From NCBI GenBank assembly GCA_963741565.1, contig CAVUIK010000010.1:506426-570425 (forward strand): a stretch of 64,000 nt of DNA. Direction: 5' to 3'. Origin of the DNA: Ga0077555 sp963741565 (GTDB lineage: Bacteria > Pseudomonadota > Alphaproteobacteria > Rhizobiales > Hyphomicrobiaceae). Shown in pieces: positions 35,124 to 46,474 of this stretch. The notes beneath the pieces are model-generated. The model was not told the origin of the DNA. It searched no databases and was given only the letters and a program-made list of their open reading frames with translations. Both the position numbers and the translations under genes were made by a program. The first letter of the stretch is position 1, and the number at the start of each line of letters is the position of its first letter.

Positions 35124-36668
35124 TCACCGCCCGTGCCTGATCTCGGGGCGGCGGTCGAGGAGTTGGGCCAGCGCCTCGAAGCGGCGGGCGAGGCGCTCGC
35201 CATCGAGCGCCCGGTGCGCGCGGTGGCAGCGTCAGCACCAGCCGGTCGCCTTCGTAGGCGAGCGGCGTCTCGTCGATGATGCCCGGCCTGCCGATCGAGA
35301 GCATGTGCGCGGCCCGGATCGCGGCGCCGAGGATGCGCGCGCGCCTGGAGCGTGCGCTTGGAGACGATGGCCTTCAGGCGCTCCGACAGATCCTCGCCGC
35401 CTCGTCGTCCTCGCCCGCGCCGACATGGCGGAAGTAGACGGCGAGCGCCAGGAAGATGCGGCCCTGGATGGTCGATGCCGCCGAGCGCCGCGTGCGCGAT
35501 GACGTTGAGGCTCTGCTCGCCGCGGTAGTCGGGATGCGCGCGCCAGCCGATGTCGGAGAGCAGGCAGGCGGCATGCCGCAGCCGCCGCTCCTCGTCGCGT
35601 CTCCTTCGGGCCCGGGCTCTGAAAACAGCGCGTCGGTCCAGGCGCACAGCTCGCGCGCATGCTCGGCCGAGCGCGAGCGCAGCCGCGCATAGTCCTCGGC
35701 GAACGCGAGCAGCGGGTCCTTCCGCCGCTCGGCCTCCGACAGCAGCGAGTAGAGCAGACCTTCGCGGATGCCGAACACCGAGAACACGACCTCCTTCGGC
35801 TGCATGCGCCGCAGCAGCCGCTCCAGCACCAGCGCGCCGTAGGGCAGCACCTCGCGGCGCGCCTTCGAGATCTCGGCACCGCCCTTGAGCTCGGAGAGCT
35901 TCTTCGCCTTGCGCAGCAGCTCGCAGAAGTCGATCGCCTCGCGCGTCGCGAGGCGATAGCCGTGCATGACCCGCAGCGGATAGTCGTGCATCTCCATGTG
36001 CAGCTTGGCGAGCGCCCGCCAGGTGCCGCCGACGGCATAGAACGTGCGGCCGACGCCGCGCGCCGAGCCAGCGGCACCGTGGCGACATGCTGGTCGGCGA
36101 GCTCCAGCGCCCGGTCGATGCGGCCGCCGGACGTGTCGATCAGCCGCAGGCCGCCGAGCGGCAGCGTCACCGCGTCCCGCCGGCGTGCTCCGGCGATGTC
36201 GATCAGCTCGAGGCTGCCGCCGCCGAGATCGCCGGCGATCCCGTCGGGCTCGCGAAAGCCCATCAGATGCCGTTGGCCGCCAGCTCCGCCTCCCGCTCGC
36301 CGGAGAGGATCTGGATCGGCAGTCCCGCAGCGACTTCCCCCCGGGCGATGAAATCCGGGCCGTCGTCGGCCTCGCGCACGGCGGCCGTGGCGATGGCGCG
36401 CACGTTCTTGACGCCGAGAATGCGCGTGATCGGCGCGGAAGCGGGCCAGCGCCGCCAGCGCGCGCTCCACGCTGTCGCGGCCGAGCTTGCCGGTGCTGGC
36501 GACGGAGCGGCCGAGGCCGCACAGCACCTTCTCGTTGAACAGCGGCGTCGGGCTGCGCACCGCGCCCTCGTAGACGACGAGGCGCACCGAGTTCGAGCCG
36601 ATGTCGATGACGCCGATCGGCTCGAGCTCGTCGAAGAGCCCCCGTTCGCCGCTGCTCCGCCCGGTCAT
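35124..36668 (-). CDS. ppx: Exopolyphosphatase / guanosine pentaphosphatase (Ppx/GppA), frameshifts
   Basis: The protein has about 514 residues after frame repair. The N-terminal ASKHA fold shows IGVIDIGSNSVRLVVYEGA (phosphate 1 loop) and the second loop AGDLGGGSLELIDI. The C-terminal HD-like helical half includes LLSDIGWRAHPDYRGEQ. Ppx trims terminal phosphate from polyphosphate, and GppA activity on pppGpp is also possible. Its ATG overlaps the ppk1 stop (ATGA at 36665-36668), so synthesis and breakdown of polyphosphate are translationally coupled. The true end is PEIRHGR at 35124. Confidence 0.85.
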
Positions 36669-38915
36669 TCGCACCCCATCCCGCTCACGATGGCTTCGCC
36701 GCCGACCTTGTCGGCGGGCGAAAGCGCGGCGGAAAGCTGTCCTTTAAGCGATTGGCCGCGCCCGAAAGGCTCGGATTGGTCATGAAGTAGTCGTGCGCGT
36801 TGAACGGCTCCTCGCCCGCCGCCGGCTCGATCCGCTGCCGAAGCGCCGTCGGCCAGGAGCCGCCAGCTCTGCTGGTTGTCCTTGAGGTTGGCGACCATGA
36901 TCTGGTCGAGGATCTGCTCGTGCACGGTGGCATTGCGGATCGGCACCATGGCCTCGACGCGCCGGTCGAGGTTGCGCGGCATCATGTCGGCCGAGCTGAT
37001 GTAGACCAGCGCATTGGGATCGGGAAGCCCGTGGCCGGCGCCGAAGCAGTAGATGCGGCCATGCTCGAGGAAGCGGCCGATGATGCTCTTGACCCGGATG
37101 TTGCTCTGAAAGGCCCGGCACGCCGGGCCGCAGGCAGCAGATGCCGCGCACGACGAGGTCGATCTCGACGCCGGCCTGGCTCTGCCGCATAGAGCGCCTC
37201 GATGATCTGGCCGTCGACCAGCGAGTTCATCTTCATCCAGATGGCGGCCGGCCGCCCGGCCTTGGCGTGCGCGATCTCCTCGGCGATGTGGGCGAGCATG
37301 CGCGCGCGGATGCCGCGCGGGCTGGCCGCCAGCACCTCGAGCTCGGCCGGCTCCGCATAGCCGGTGACGAAATTGAAGATGCGGCGTGACGTCGCGCGCC
37401 GATCGCCGGCGTCGGCCGTGAAGAACGACAGGTCGGTATAGATGCGCGCCGTCTGCGGATGATAGTTGCCGGTGCCGATGTGGCAGTAGGTGGCGAGGTC
37501 GTCGCCCTTCCCGGCGCACGACCAGGCCGAGCTTGGCGTGCGTCTTCAGCTCGACGAAGCCGTAGACGACATGCACGCCGGCGCTCTCGAGATCGCGCGC
37601 CCAGCGGATGTTGGCCGCCTCGTCGAAGCGCGCCTTCAGCTCGACGACGGCGGTGACCGACTTGCCGAGCTCGGCCGCCTCCTTCAGCGCTCGCACGATC
37701 GGGCTGTCGGTCGAGGTGCGATAGAGCGTCCACTTGATCGCCATCACGTCCGGGTCGTGCGCCGCCTGCCGCAGGAACTGCAGCACGACGTCGAACGATT
37801 CGTAGGGGTGATGGACGACGATGTCCTTGGCGCGGATGGCGGCGAAGCAGTCGCCGTTGAACTCGCGGATGCGCTCGGGAAAGCGGATGTTGAAGGGCTT
37901 GAACAGCAGGTCGGGCCGATCTGCCGACGATGCAGCTGGCTCGGTATCGGCAGAGCCCGAGCAGGCCGTCCTTGACGTAGACATCGGCCTCCGGCACGTC
38001 CAGTTGCTCGATGACGAAGCGGCGCAGCTCCGCCGGCATCGACGCGTCGATCTCGAGCCGGATCACCTAGCCGCGGCGGCGCCGCTTCAGCGCGCTCTCG
38101 AAGAAGCGCACGAGATCCTCGGCCTCCTCCTCGACCTCGATGTCGCTGTCGCGCAGCACCCGGAACGCGCCCTGGCGGGCGACGTGATAGCCCGGGAACA
38201 GCCGGCCGACGAAGAGCGCGATCAGCGTCTCGATGCGCATGAAGCGGATCAGCGCTCGCGGCGGACCAGGCGCGCCGGCCGTCGGCGGGCAGCCGGATGA
38301 AGCGGTCGAGCTGCGACGGGAATCGGCATCAGCGCGTGCATCGTCGCCGTGCGCGCCGTCGCGCTCGAGTTCGAGGCCGACCGTGAACCCCTTGTTCGGA
38401 ATGAACGGGAAGGGGTGCGCGGGATCGACGGCAATCGGCGTCAGAACCGGGAAAATGTGGCTGAAGAAATGCGACTCGAGCCAGGCGCGCTCGCTCGCTG
38501 TCAGATCCCCCGGCTCGACGATTTCGATCCCCGCGGCCGCCAGCTCGGCCTTGATGGCTGCCCAGCAGGCCTGCTGCTCGCCGGTCAGCGCCGCAACGAA
38601 GCGGTTGATCTCCGCCAGCTGCTGGGCGGGCGTCAGGCCGTCCTGGCTGACGGTCGCAACCTTGGCCGCCACCTGGCCGTGCAGGCCGGCAACGCGCACC
38701 ATGTAGAACTCGTCGAGGTTCGAGGCCGAGATCGACAGGAACCGCAGCCGCTCCAGCAGGGGATGGCGGCCGTTCTGGGCCTCCTCGAGCACGCGGTGAT
38801 TGAACTGCAGCCAGGACAGCTCGCGATTGTAGAAGCGCAGCCGCGCACCAGCGCTGCCCGCCGTCTGCGGCGGCTTGTCTTTGCTGTCCCGGGCTCGCGC
38901 CTTGCTCGTGCTCAC
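36665..38915 (-). CDS. ppk1: Polyphosphate kinase 1, frameshifts
   Basis: The protein has about 750 residues after correction. It transfers the ATP gamma-phosphate to a growing polyphosphate chain through a phosphohistidine. Conserved parts are YNRELSWLQFNHRVLEEAQN, SASNLDEFYMVRVAGL, TLYRTSTDSPIVRALKEAAE, ELKARFDEAANI and VYGFVELKTHAKLGLVVR, whose His is the autophosphorylated residue. The C-terminal MMPRNLDRRVE block is present. GTG 38915 follows AGGAG. Breaks near 38320, 37975, 37510, 37180 and 36850 affect all domains. It is followed by ppx with an ATGA overlap. Confidence 0.9.
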
Positions 38916-38985
38916 CTTGGGTCTCCTGCTGATCCGCCGAATGATGTCTTTGTCGAGTATTCGAAACCGAGCAGCACACAGGCGG

Positions 38986-38991
38986 ATTATA
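38986..38991 (-). promoter_or_regulatory. Candidate -10 box of the ppk1-ppx operon
   Basis: A perfect TATAAT on the minus strand, rare in this GC-rich sequence, lies 70 bp upstream of the ppk1 start and within the 154-bp gap to hdaA. No good -35 box is found at 17 bp spacing, so the promoter call is tentative. Confidence 0.4.
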
Positions 38992-39069
38992 ACACGCTTA
39001 CGACGGTCGCCGCGACCCGCAAGGCCGGCGGAGCCAGGCCCCCTGCCGGGGCGCTCGGGACAAAGGCCC

Positions 39070-39783
39070 TCAGGACGCTGGCCCACCCTCCATCTCGAGT
39101 AGCTGCGCCAGCACCTCGGCCGCCATCGCCCGGGTCACCCGGCGATGGGTGGCCAGCGCTCGCTTGTCGATGGCCTCGACATGGCGGACGGCGGCTTCCA
39201 TCGACCGCTCCATGTGCAGCACAAGGTGCGCGATGACGTGCGGCTCGACCGTTAGCTGGCGGTCGGCGAACAGCTTGACGAGCAGCGCCCTGAGCAGGTC
39301 CGCGTCGGGCATCGCGATACCGACCACCGGCAGCGCCCGCAGCCGGGATCGGAGGTCCGGCAGTGCGACGTCGAGATCCCCGGGCGCCCGGGCCGAGGTC
39401 AGCAGCAGGTGATAGCGGTGCTCGCGGGCGAGGTTGAGCAGGTGGAACAGCGCCTGCTCGTCGCCGATGCCCAGGTCGAGATCCTCGATCAGCAGCGCGC
39501 GCCGGTCATGCAGGGTCGCAACAGCGGTGACGGCGAGATGGGTTGCCGCAATCGCCTCGGCGGCGTCGGCCTTCAGGCGCCAGACGTTGCCGAGATGGCT
39601 TTTCCCCGATTGCCGCGGGCCGACGACGAGGGCGCTCGCCAGCGGCCAATCCGGCCAGCGATCGATCAGCGCGACGGCGGCCGCGTTGGCACCGCTGACC
39701 AGGAAGTCCTCGGCCCCAAGCGCCGGCCGGTGCGGCAGATCGAGCGTCAGCTGGATCGGCCCGGTCTGGACTGGCACAGTCAT
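39070..39783 (-). CDS. hdaA: DnaA-related ATPase (HdaA/Hda-like regulator of replication)
   Basis: The 237-residue protein begins with a QLTLDLPHRPALGAEDFLV segment, a clamp-binding-type motif, then the AAA+ Walker A VVGPRQSGKSHLGNVW, Walker B ALLIEDLDL and sensor-type TSARAPGDLDVALPDLRSRL with the arginine region. It lacks the DnaA DNA-binding domain, as Hda proteins do. With the sliding clamp, HdaA promotes ATP hydrolysis by DnaA to limit re-initiation. The ATG overlaps the stop of the upstream permease gene (ATGA), as often seen in alphaproteobacteria. Confidence 0.85.
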   Translation of the reverse strand: MTVPVQTGPIQLTLDLPHRPALGAEDFLVSGANAAAVALIDRWPDWPLASALVVGPRQSGKSHLGNVWRLKADAAEAIAATHLAVTAVATLHDRRALLIEDLDLGIGDEQALFHLLNLAREHRYHLLLTSARAPGDLDVALPDLRSRLRALPVVGIAMPDADLLRALLVKLFADRQLTVEPHVIAHLVLHMERSMEAAVRHVEAIDKRALATHRRVTRAMAAEVLAQLLEMEGGPAS

Positions 39784-40881
39784 GGCATGCGCTCTGCAAC
39801 CGGCGGCCGGGCTTCGGCGGCGCCCTTGCCGAGATAGACGGTGCTGCCGAGATAAACCTCGATGGCGAACCGCACCAGCACCCCGACGGCCGCCGCCACC
39901 GGCACGGCGACCAGCATGCCGACGAACCCGAACAGGTAGCTGAAGACAAACAGCGCAAACATCAGCCAGACCGGATGCAGACCGATCTTCTCGCCGACGA
40001 TCTTCGGCGAAAGCACGACCGCCTCGAGCGCCATGCCGGCGGCGAAGATGCCGAGCACCATCAGCAGCGGCGCCAGATTGGGCCAGGCCTGCGCCAGGGC
40101 CGCGACAACGGCAGCGAGCAGCCCGAGCGCCCAGCCGACATAGGGCACGAACGCCAGCAGGCCGGTGGCGAGCCCGATCAGCACGCCATAGCGAATGCCG
40201 GCCGCCGAAAGTGCAACGGCATAGAGCAGGCCGAGAATGAGGCAGATGGTGCCCTGGCCGCGGATGAACGCCGAGACCGCGTCGTTGATCTCGCTGGCGA
40301 GCCGGCGGATCGTCGGCGCATGATCGCGCGGCAGCCAGCCGTCGAGCTTGGCCACCATCGGGTGCCAGTCGACAAGCAGGTAGAAGACGACCACCGGCGT
40401 CACCAGCAGCAGCGACAGAAAGTTGACGATGGCGAGGCCCTGGCTCCACAGCGACTTGATGATGCCGGCGAGCGCCGTCGAGGCAGTTCTGCGACAGCTC
40501 CGCGACTGCCCGTTCGATGCTCGCCTGCACCAGCGGGAACCGGTCGCCGAGCCGCTGCGCGAGCCAAGCCTCGAGGCCGCCTTTGAGGCGGGCCAGGTCT
40601 TCCGGCATCGTGTCGGCCAGCAGGCGCAGCTGATTGGCGACGATCGGCACCAGCAGCACCAGGGCGGCGACAACCAGCAGGCCGACCGCTGCGACGATGA
40701 TCGAGGCAGCGGCAAGCCGTCCGAGCCCCGCGCGCTCCAGCCGGTCGGCGATCGGATTGAGGAAGTAGGCGATCACCATGCCGGCAACGAACGGCAGCAG
40801 CACCTCGCGCAGCAGTGCGATGCCGCCAAGCAACCCGAGAATTGCCAGGATCCAGAACAGGACGTGCCGTTCGATGCGCAT
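39780..40881 (-). CDS. AI-2E family transporter (PerM-like membrane protein), one frameshift
   Basis: The protein has about 366 residues. Hydrophobic segments at LFWILAILGLLGGIALL, LLPFVAGMVIAYFLNP, AASIIVAAVGLLVVAALVLL and in the C-terminal half (GTICLILGLLYAVALSAAGI, LLAFVPYVGWALGLLAAVVA) match the AI-2E/YdiK/PerM family of eight-helix permeases. The DRLERAGLGRLAA block after the second segment is typical. Substrates vary and are largely unknown. One base is gained or lost near 40478. ATG 40881 follows GGAGAG. It is co-transcribed with hdaA. Confidence 0.85.
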
Positions 40882-40955
40882 GCTGCCTCTCCGTCCATGA
40901 TGCCGGCGACCAGCACGGCACGGTGGGACCGTAACAGGCAACCATTGGCCGCCCT

Positions 40956-41519
40956 TCAGCCCGACGGATCGGTCCCCTCCGTCGCACCCGACATGTGCAA
41001 TAGCCAATCCCGCAGGTAGGCTGCCAGCGACATGATGGTGAGTGTCCCCGTGATCCACACCAGCGCCAGCCGAAGCCCTGAAAGTCCGAGCACGAAGCCT
41101 TCATCGGCGAGCACGGTCGCGGCCAGCACGATCTGTGCCGCCGTATTGGCCTTGCTGATCACGCGCGGCTTGATCGCCATCGGGTTGCCGATCACCCAGG
41201 CCAGCAGCACGGCGATGACGATCAGGATATCGCGCGAGACGACCGCGATCACCAGCCACGATGGCAATTTGTCGGCGACGCCCAGCGCCACGTAGATACT
41301 GACGATCAGCAGCTTGTCGGCGAGCGGATCGAGATAGGCGCCAAGCTCGGTCTCGAGCTTGAAGCGTTTGGCGAGAAAGCCGTCCACCGCATCGCTGATG
41401 CCGGCGCAGACGAACGCGAAGAACGCCGCCTTGGTGTTGCCGCTCACCAGCAGCCAGAAGATGACGGGCACAAGGATGATGCGGCCGAGCGTGACGACAT
41501 TGGGAAGGTTCAGGCTCAA
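40956..41519 (-). CDS. CDP-alcohol phosphatidyltransferase (PgsA-like)
   Basis: The 187-residue inner-membrane protein begins NLPNVVTLGRIILVPVIFWL and contains the CDP-alcohol motif SDAVDGFLAKRFKLETELG followed by AYLDPLADK, i.e. the D-G-x2-A-x-R-x8-G-x3-D-x3-D pattern with Lys in the variable place. Four to five further helices follow. PgsA makes phosphatidylglycerol phosphate from CDP-diacylglycerol and glycerol-3-phosphate. A paralogous substrate is possible because this locus often carries a second member in alphaproteobacteria. It lies 74 bp upstream of the permease gene. Confidence 0.85.
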   Translation of the reverse strand: MSLNLPNVVTLGRIILVPVIFWLLVSGNTKAAFFAFVCAGISDAVDGFLAKRFKLETELGAYLDPLADKLLIVSIYVALGVADKLPSWLVIAVVSRDILIVIAVLLAWVIGNPMAIKPRVISKANTAAQIVLAATVLADEGFVLGLSGLRLALVWITGTLTIMSLAAYLRDWLLHMSGATEGTDPSG

Positions 41520-41671
41520 GCGACCACCCAGGCACGGCGCGGTTGGGAAAAGCGCGTCCGGCCGGCCGATGACCTTGTTCCCGGCGGGACGCAGGCCGCC
41601 AGCATAGGCGCGATGACGCCCCGGCGTCGAGCAGGTCGTCGGTCATTCGCCAATTTATCGCATGCTCTGTC

Positions 41672-42912
41672 TCAACGCTGCGACAGCACCCAGCCGCTGC
41701 CGGCGTTGCGCAGGATCAGACCTTGCTGGGCGAGCGCCAACGCCAGCTCCTGGGCGCCACCGGGATAGCGCAGCGAGATCCGCGCACCCCGGGCTGAGAG
41801 GCCTTCGACATCGAGATCGGCGATTTCCGGCGTCTGGGCCAGCTGCCGGCTGATCTGCTGCCATTCCGGCATGCTGCGGAACTCGACTGCGATGCGCACG
41901 GCGCCGCCGCTTGTCTCGCTGGACCCCGATGCTGGATCTGGTCCAGGACCGAGCTCAAGGCCGGCCGCGGAACGGGCGCCGGCTGGACCACCGGATCAGT
42001 GGAATTGGCCCGCGCGGCCACCCGGTCGGATTCGCCCTTGCCCGCCACCCCGCACGTTGATCGCCTTCCACCGCCCTTCGAGAATACCGAGCGCGATGAC
42101 CGCCGCCAGCTCGGCCGTATAGGCGAGATCGGGGCCGTCGAGCCGATAGCTGCGCTTCAACACGAACGGCGCCACGGCATCCCGCCCGGCCAGCGTCACG
42201 TGCACCTTCTTCTCGGCCAGCGCCGGCTCGAGCAGGGCCACCAGCACCGTCTCGTTGGGGTAGTCCGCCTCGAGCGTGCGGCTGGCCCCCGCCTCGCCGT
42301 TGATCAGCGCCTTGATCGTGTCCGGGTGGATCTGCTTCTTGGCCGCCTTGAGATTCAAGCGGGGTCAGTGAATTGCCAGATCGAGGCCTTTCCAGGCATA
42401 GAGCCAGGCGTCCGAGCCGCGCGCATCGGTGAACATCTCGGGCGTGCCGCTGTCGGCCGGCGCCCGGTAGACCGTGAGCAGCGTGATGGCCGGCGCCTGC
42501 CGGTCGAGGAACGGTATATCCTCGCGTTCGAGGACGCGGCGCACACTCTCGGCCCGGAAGCTGAAATCGTAGCTCGCGATATATTCGGTCGATGAGTTCC
42601 TTTCGGAGCGAACCGAGAGCCCATCGATGAGATCGCTGGCCTTGAGGTTTCGCAGCTTGCTCGAGCTGGTTGTAGGAGGTCACCGGCACAATGCGCTTCA
42701 ACAGCGAGCGCAAGGCCGCCTGCTGGCCATCGGCAATGGCGCGCTCCTTGGCGGCCACCGCATCGGCGGCACGTGCCTCCACCGGGTAGTTGCCGACGGT
42801 GAAGACCTTGTCCTCCTTGGAGCGGCACCGGCTGCAGCGTGCCGGCCAGCGTCAAGATCGCCGTAGCCAAGATCGCCGTAACCCAGTTCGACGTTGCCGT
42901 GACGCCAGCCAC
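41672..42912 (-). CDS. DUF2066 domain protein, exported, frameshifts
   Basis: Frame-corrected length is about 410 residues. A hydrophobic signal (NWVTAILATAILTLAG) precedes VFTVGNYPVEARAADAVAAKERA, the conserved DUF2066 opening, with DGQQAALRSLLKRIVP. Later parts include YDFSFRAESVRRVLEREDIPF and the C-terminal strand-rich PEWQQISRQLAQTPEIADLDVEGL. Function unknown. In alphaproteobacteria it is regularly found between purM and the pgsA/perM/hdaA genes, as here. The start is uncertain: GTG 42912 gives a normal signal length. Confidence 0.75.
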
Positions 42913-43202
42913 GGCCGGGACGGCCGTCTCCGGCGTGCGCAAGCTGCCGACCTCTGCATTCCCGTGCACCCCGTCGCGCCATCGCGCCCGCATCACGGGC
43001 GGTCGAAGCCAAACCCGCTAACCAGTCTCGACTGCCAGCTTCAGCCCGCCACGAACCGCGCGTTCCGGTTGCCGATCGCCCCGGCGCTTTGCTATGCCCT
43101 TCATATCCCCCGATGTTTGGGGCGAAGTTAAGGTTGGCGCCGACCCGGAAAGCCCAGAGCAGCCGCAAATGAGATCCAGCGAGACATCGCAGAGAGACAT
43201 CC

Positions 43203-44342
43203 ATGAGTGATCCGGGCGAGAAGCGCAATGCGACCCTCACCTATCGTGATTCCGGCGTCGACATCGATGCCGGCAATGCGCTGGTCCAGGCGATCAAGCC
43301 GCTGGTCAAGGCGACGCGGCGGCCGCGGCGCCGATGCCGATCTCGGCGGCTTCGGCGGCTTGTTCGACCTGAAGGCGGCGGGCTTCCGCGATCCCGATCC
43401 TGGTCGCCACCAACGACGGCGTCGGCACCAAGCTGAAGATCGCCATCGACACCGGGCTGCACGACACGATCGGCATCGACCTCGTCGCCATGTGCGTCAA
43501 CGATCTCGTCGTGCAGGGCGCAGAGCCGCTGTTCTTTCTCGATTATTTCGCGACCGGCAAGCTCGACGTCGAGAGTGCCCGCCGCGTCATCGGCGGCATC
43601 GCCGCGGGTTGCCGGGAGGCCGGCTGCGCGCTGATCGGCGGCGAGACGGCCGAGATGCCCGGCATGTACCAGGCCAAGGACTATGATCTCGCGGGCTTCG
43701 CGGTCGGCGCCGTCGAGCGCGGCGAGATCCTGCCGCGCGGCGATATCGTCGCCGGCGACGTGCTGATCGGGCTGCCCTCGTCGGGCGTGCATTCCAACGG
43801 CTATTCGCTGGTGCGCAAGCTCGTCGAGCGCCAGGGCCTCGCCTGGGACGCGCCGGCCCCGTTCGCTCCCGGCAAAACGACTAGCCGAGGCCTTGCTGGC
43901 GCCGACGCGGATCTATGTGAAGCCGGTTCTGGCGGCGCTCCGCGCCACCGGCGGTGGCGGTCCAGGCGGCGCCATCAAGGGCCTCTCGCACATCACCGGC
44001 GGCGGCCTGACCGAGAACATGCCCCGCGTGATGCCGGCAGGCCTGGCCGCGCACATCGATCTCGGCCGGTTCCAGGCGCCGCGCCGTGTTCGGCTGGCTG
44101 CAGCCGCGCCGGCAATCTCGACGACGCGGAGATGCTGCGCACGTTCAATTGCGGCATCGGCATGATGGTGATTGCGGACGAAGGCCCGCGCCGCCGTGGT
44201 GATGGCCGCGCTGAAAGCCGCAGGCGAGACGCCCGTCGTCCTCGGCGAGGTCGAGGCCGGCCGCGGCGTCAAGTCGTCGGCCAAAGGCAAGGGCGAGGCC
44301 GAGGCCGTGCGCTATTCCGGGCGGCTGGCCACGCTGCAATAG
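43203..44342 (+). CDS. purM: Phosphoribosylformylglycinamidine cyclo-ligase, frameshifts
   Basis: The protein has about 375 residues. It makes aminoimidazole ribotide in purine synthesis, using ATP. Conserved motifs are TYRDSGVDIDAGNALV, ILVATNDGVGTKLKIA, DLVAMCVNDLVVQGAEPLFFLDYFA, LIGGETAEMPGMY, GVHSNGYSLVRKL and ITGGGLTENMPRV. Frame breaks lie near 43320, 43395, 43885, 44085 and 44190. Homology continues to the expected C-terminus (SGRLATLQ, stop at 44342). The usual downstream neighbour purN is absent, and a convergent SLATT-like gene occupies that place. Confidence 0.9.
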
Positions 44343-44444
44343 AACGGCCGTGTCTGGCTGCAGCCGACCGCAAAAGGCCGGGCGCCGGGTCCAAGGTCAG
44401 GAATGTCTTGACATCGGACCTCGTCGACAACGGCACCGACGCGA

Positions 44445-45148
44445 TCACGCCGGCGCGGCAGACGGCACCACCAACCACAACGCAAGCCCGACGATCGGCG
44501 GTGCGGCCCAGATCGTCACGTAGAACCAGTACGTGCTGAAATGATAGGCGGCCCGCGCCCGCAACAGTCGCCGGCTATGCTTTTTCTCGTTCCACCGGCC
44601 GGCCACGATCAGCCGGTCGCGTTCGGCCCGCGATAGTGTCAACTCGGCGAGGCGATAGTCGACGTCGTCGTGGTTCGGGCGGCATCGGTCCATGATTTGC
44701 ACGATAGCGCGCGAGGAACGGCTGCAGCGTGGCGCTCATCATGGATCGGCGTGGCGGCAGAGCTGTTTCTGCAGATTGTTGACGTCGCGGCGCGCAGTCG
44801 TGCAGCTCGCGCGCATTGGCCGCATGACCCTTCATGTTGTTCGGTCAGGCCGATGATCAGCGTCAGCCAGCTCGAAACGACGGCAACGTACTCAAGGACA
44901 TCGCGCATATCGGCGCCGACCCGATGCTTGAACATCAGATTGAATACGGAGATCAGGCCGCCGTAAAGCGCGACGATGGCGAGCGTGACGATACCGGCGC
45001 TACTCTTGCGCTCGAGCCGCTTGGCCGCATTGAAGCGCGCCCGCTTGACCAGCGTCCAGCTGGCAAGATGCTTGTACTTCAGCGGATGCGCCGCGGTGCT
45101 CGCGCAGCGCCGCGCGACATTGTGCAGCGCCCAATTGAGCGCCGCCAT
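44445..45148 (-). CDS. SLATT-like two-helix membrane protein, possible conflict-system effector
   Basis: The protein has about 235 residues after frame repair. ARFNAAKRLERKSSAGIVTL leads into the first membrane segment (AIVALYGGLISVFNLMF), VLEYVAVVSSWLTLIIGL is the second, and EQHEGHAANARELHDCARDVNNL continues a long coiled helix. RYRAIVQIMDRCRPNHDDVDYRLA follows, and a third hydrophobic stretch ends the protein. This order fits the SLATT (SMODS/SLOG-associating 2TM effector) families, which are predicted pore formers in nucleotide-signalling defence. No nucleotidyltransferase or SLOG partner is adjacent, and a defence role is inference only. Confidence 0.6.
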
Positions 45149-45216
45149 ACGGCGACGGATAGCTGCTAGGCCGTTGGCTCATGCGCGCTTCATGCGCGAC
45201 TGGCTGCCTCAGTGCC

Positions 45217-46334
45217 TCACACCGCGCAACTCGCCCAGATCGCCGCGTGGTCGGAGGCGGCGTGATAGGACGACTGCATCTCGGGATAGACCTCCCAGAG
45301 CGTGCCGTTCTTGCCGCCCCACACGCCGCGCCGCCAGATGCCGCCCGCCTCATGCGGTCGAACAGCGCCGGCGACAGCAGCAGGTAGTCGATCTTCTCGC
45401 GCGCCGTGCAATTGCCGTAGGTGCCGGGGCGGCCGCCGTCGTCGAAGCTCGGGATGCTCGCGCGACGTCCTTCAGGTCGGTCTCGCGCAGCAGCGGCGCC
45501 AGCGCCTCGCTCTCCGGCGTATCGTTGAGATCGCCCATGATGGCGATGTGCTTGGCGCCTTCGCTCTTCAGCCGCTCGTAGATGCGCCGCACCGCCTCCG
45601 CCTGCAGCCAGCGCTTGGCGTCGGAGGCCTCCTGGGTGCCGTAGCCCTTGCTCTTGAAGTGGTTGACCAGCACCCACACCGTCTCGCCCGACGGCGTCCA
45701 GACCGAGAACTCCGGGCAATCGCGGCTGAAGATGCGCCCGCCATGGCTCGACACGTCGTCGACGTGGCTGCGCATCCAGCCGATCCGATAGCCGCGCTTG
45801 GCCATCAGGCCGACGTCGATGCCGCGCTCGTCGTTGCCATCGACCAGCATCACCTGGTCGTAGGGCGTGCGCCTTCACTGCCGGCAGCAGTCCATAGGAG
45901 AACTGCATCAGCGCCGAGCGGCCCTCGCATTCGACGACGCCGATGACGTCGGCGCCGACGTCGCGCACCACCTGCGCGGTGTTGCGCGTCGCCGTCTCGT
46001 TGATGATCTCGTTCTTGAGCTCGACCCAGCCGACCCAGCTGCCGCGGCCCTCGGCGACGATCTGCGGCGCCGCCGCCAATGCGCGCGTTTGACGAGCTGG
46101 CCGCGGTTCTCGCGCAGAATCGGCGAACTTCGACTTCGTTCTTCTTGTCGAGGCCGAGCCGCTTCAGCAGCGCCAGCAAGCGCGCCTTGGTCTCGTCCGA
46201 GTAGACCGCCTCCTCGAACAGGGCGTTGATCTCGGCATAGGCTTCGAGGATGCCGTGCCTTCGGCCCAGGTATCGAGATTGAGCGCGCGGGCGCGCGTGA
46301 ACAGGTTCTCGACGTTGTAGGTGGCGATGCGCAT
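45217..46334 (-). CDS. Endonuclease/exonuclease/phosphatase (EEP) family protein, frameshifts
   Basis: Frame-corrected length is about 370 residues. It starts MRIATYNVENLFTRARALN, the classic EEP opening with catalytic Asn. ADVIGVVECEGRSALMQF supplies the metal-binding Glu, VWVLVNHFKSKGYGTQ the His/Lys region, AIMGDLNDTPESEALAPLL the Asp/Asn pair and YHAASDHAAIW the terminal Asp-His. The active site is complete, so it should hydrolyse phosphodiester or phosphomonoester bonds in nucleic acids, nucleotides or lipids. ATG 46334 follows GGGGGAG. Breaks near 46255, 46095, 45870, 45455 and 45350 are probably errors. Confidence 0.8.
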
Positions 46335-46474
46335 TCCGCAGCTCCCCCGGTCCAGCTTCAAAATCCGATGATTCGCTGGCAACGAGCTTAGGCGCGACCG
46401 GCAACCGGCGAGGCGCCCGTCGCCGTCGATCCACAGGATTGAGCGTGTCGGCCGGGGAAAAAGCGGAGCCCGGC

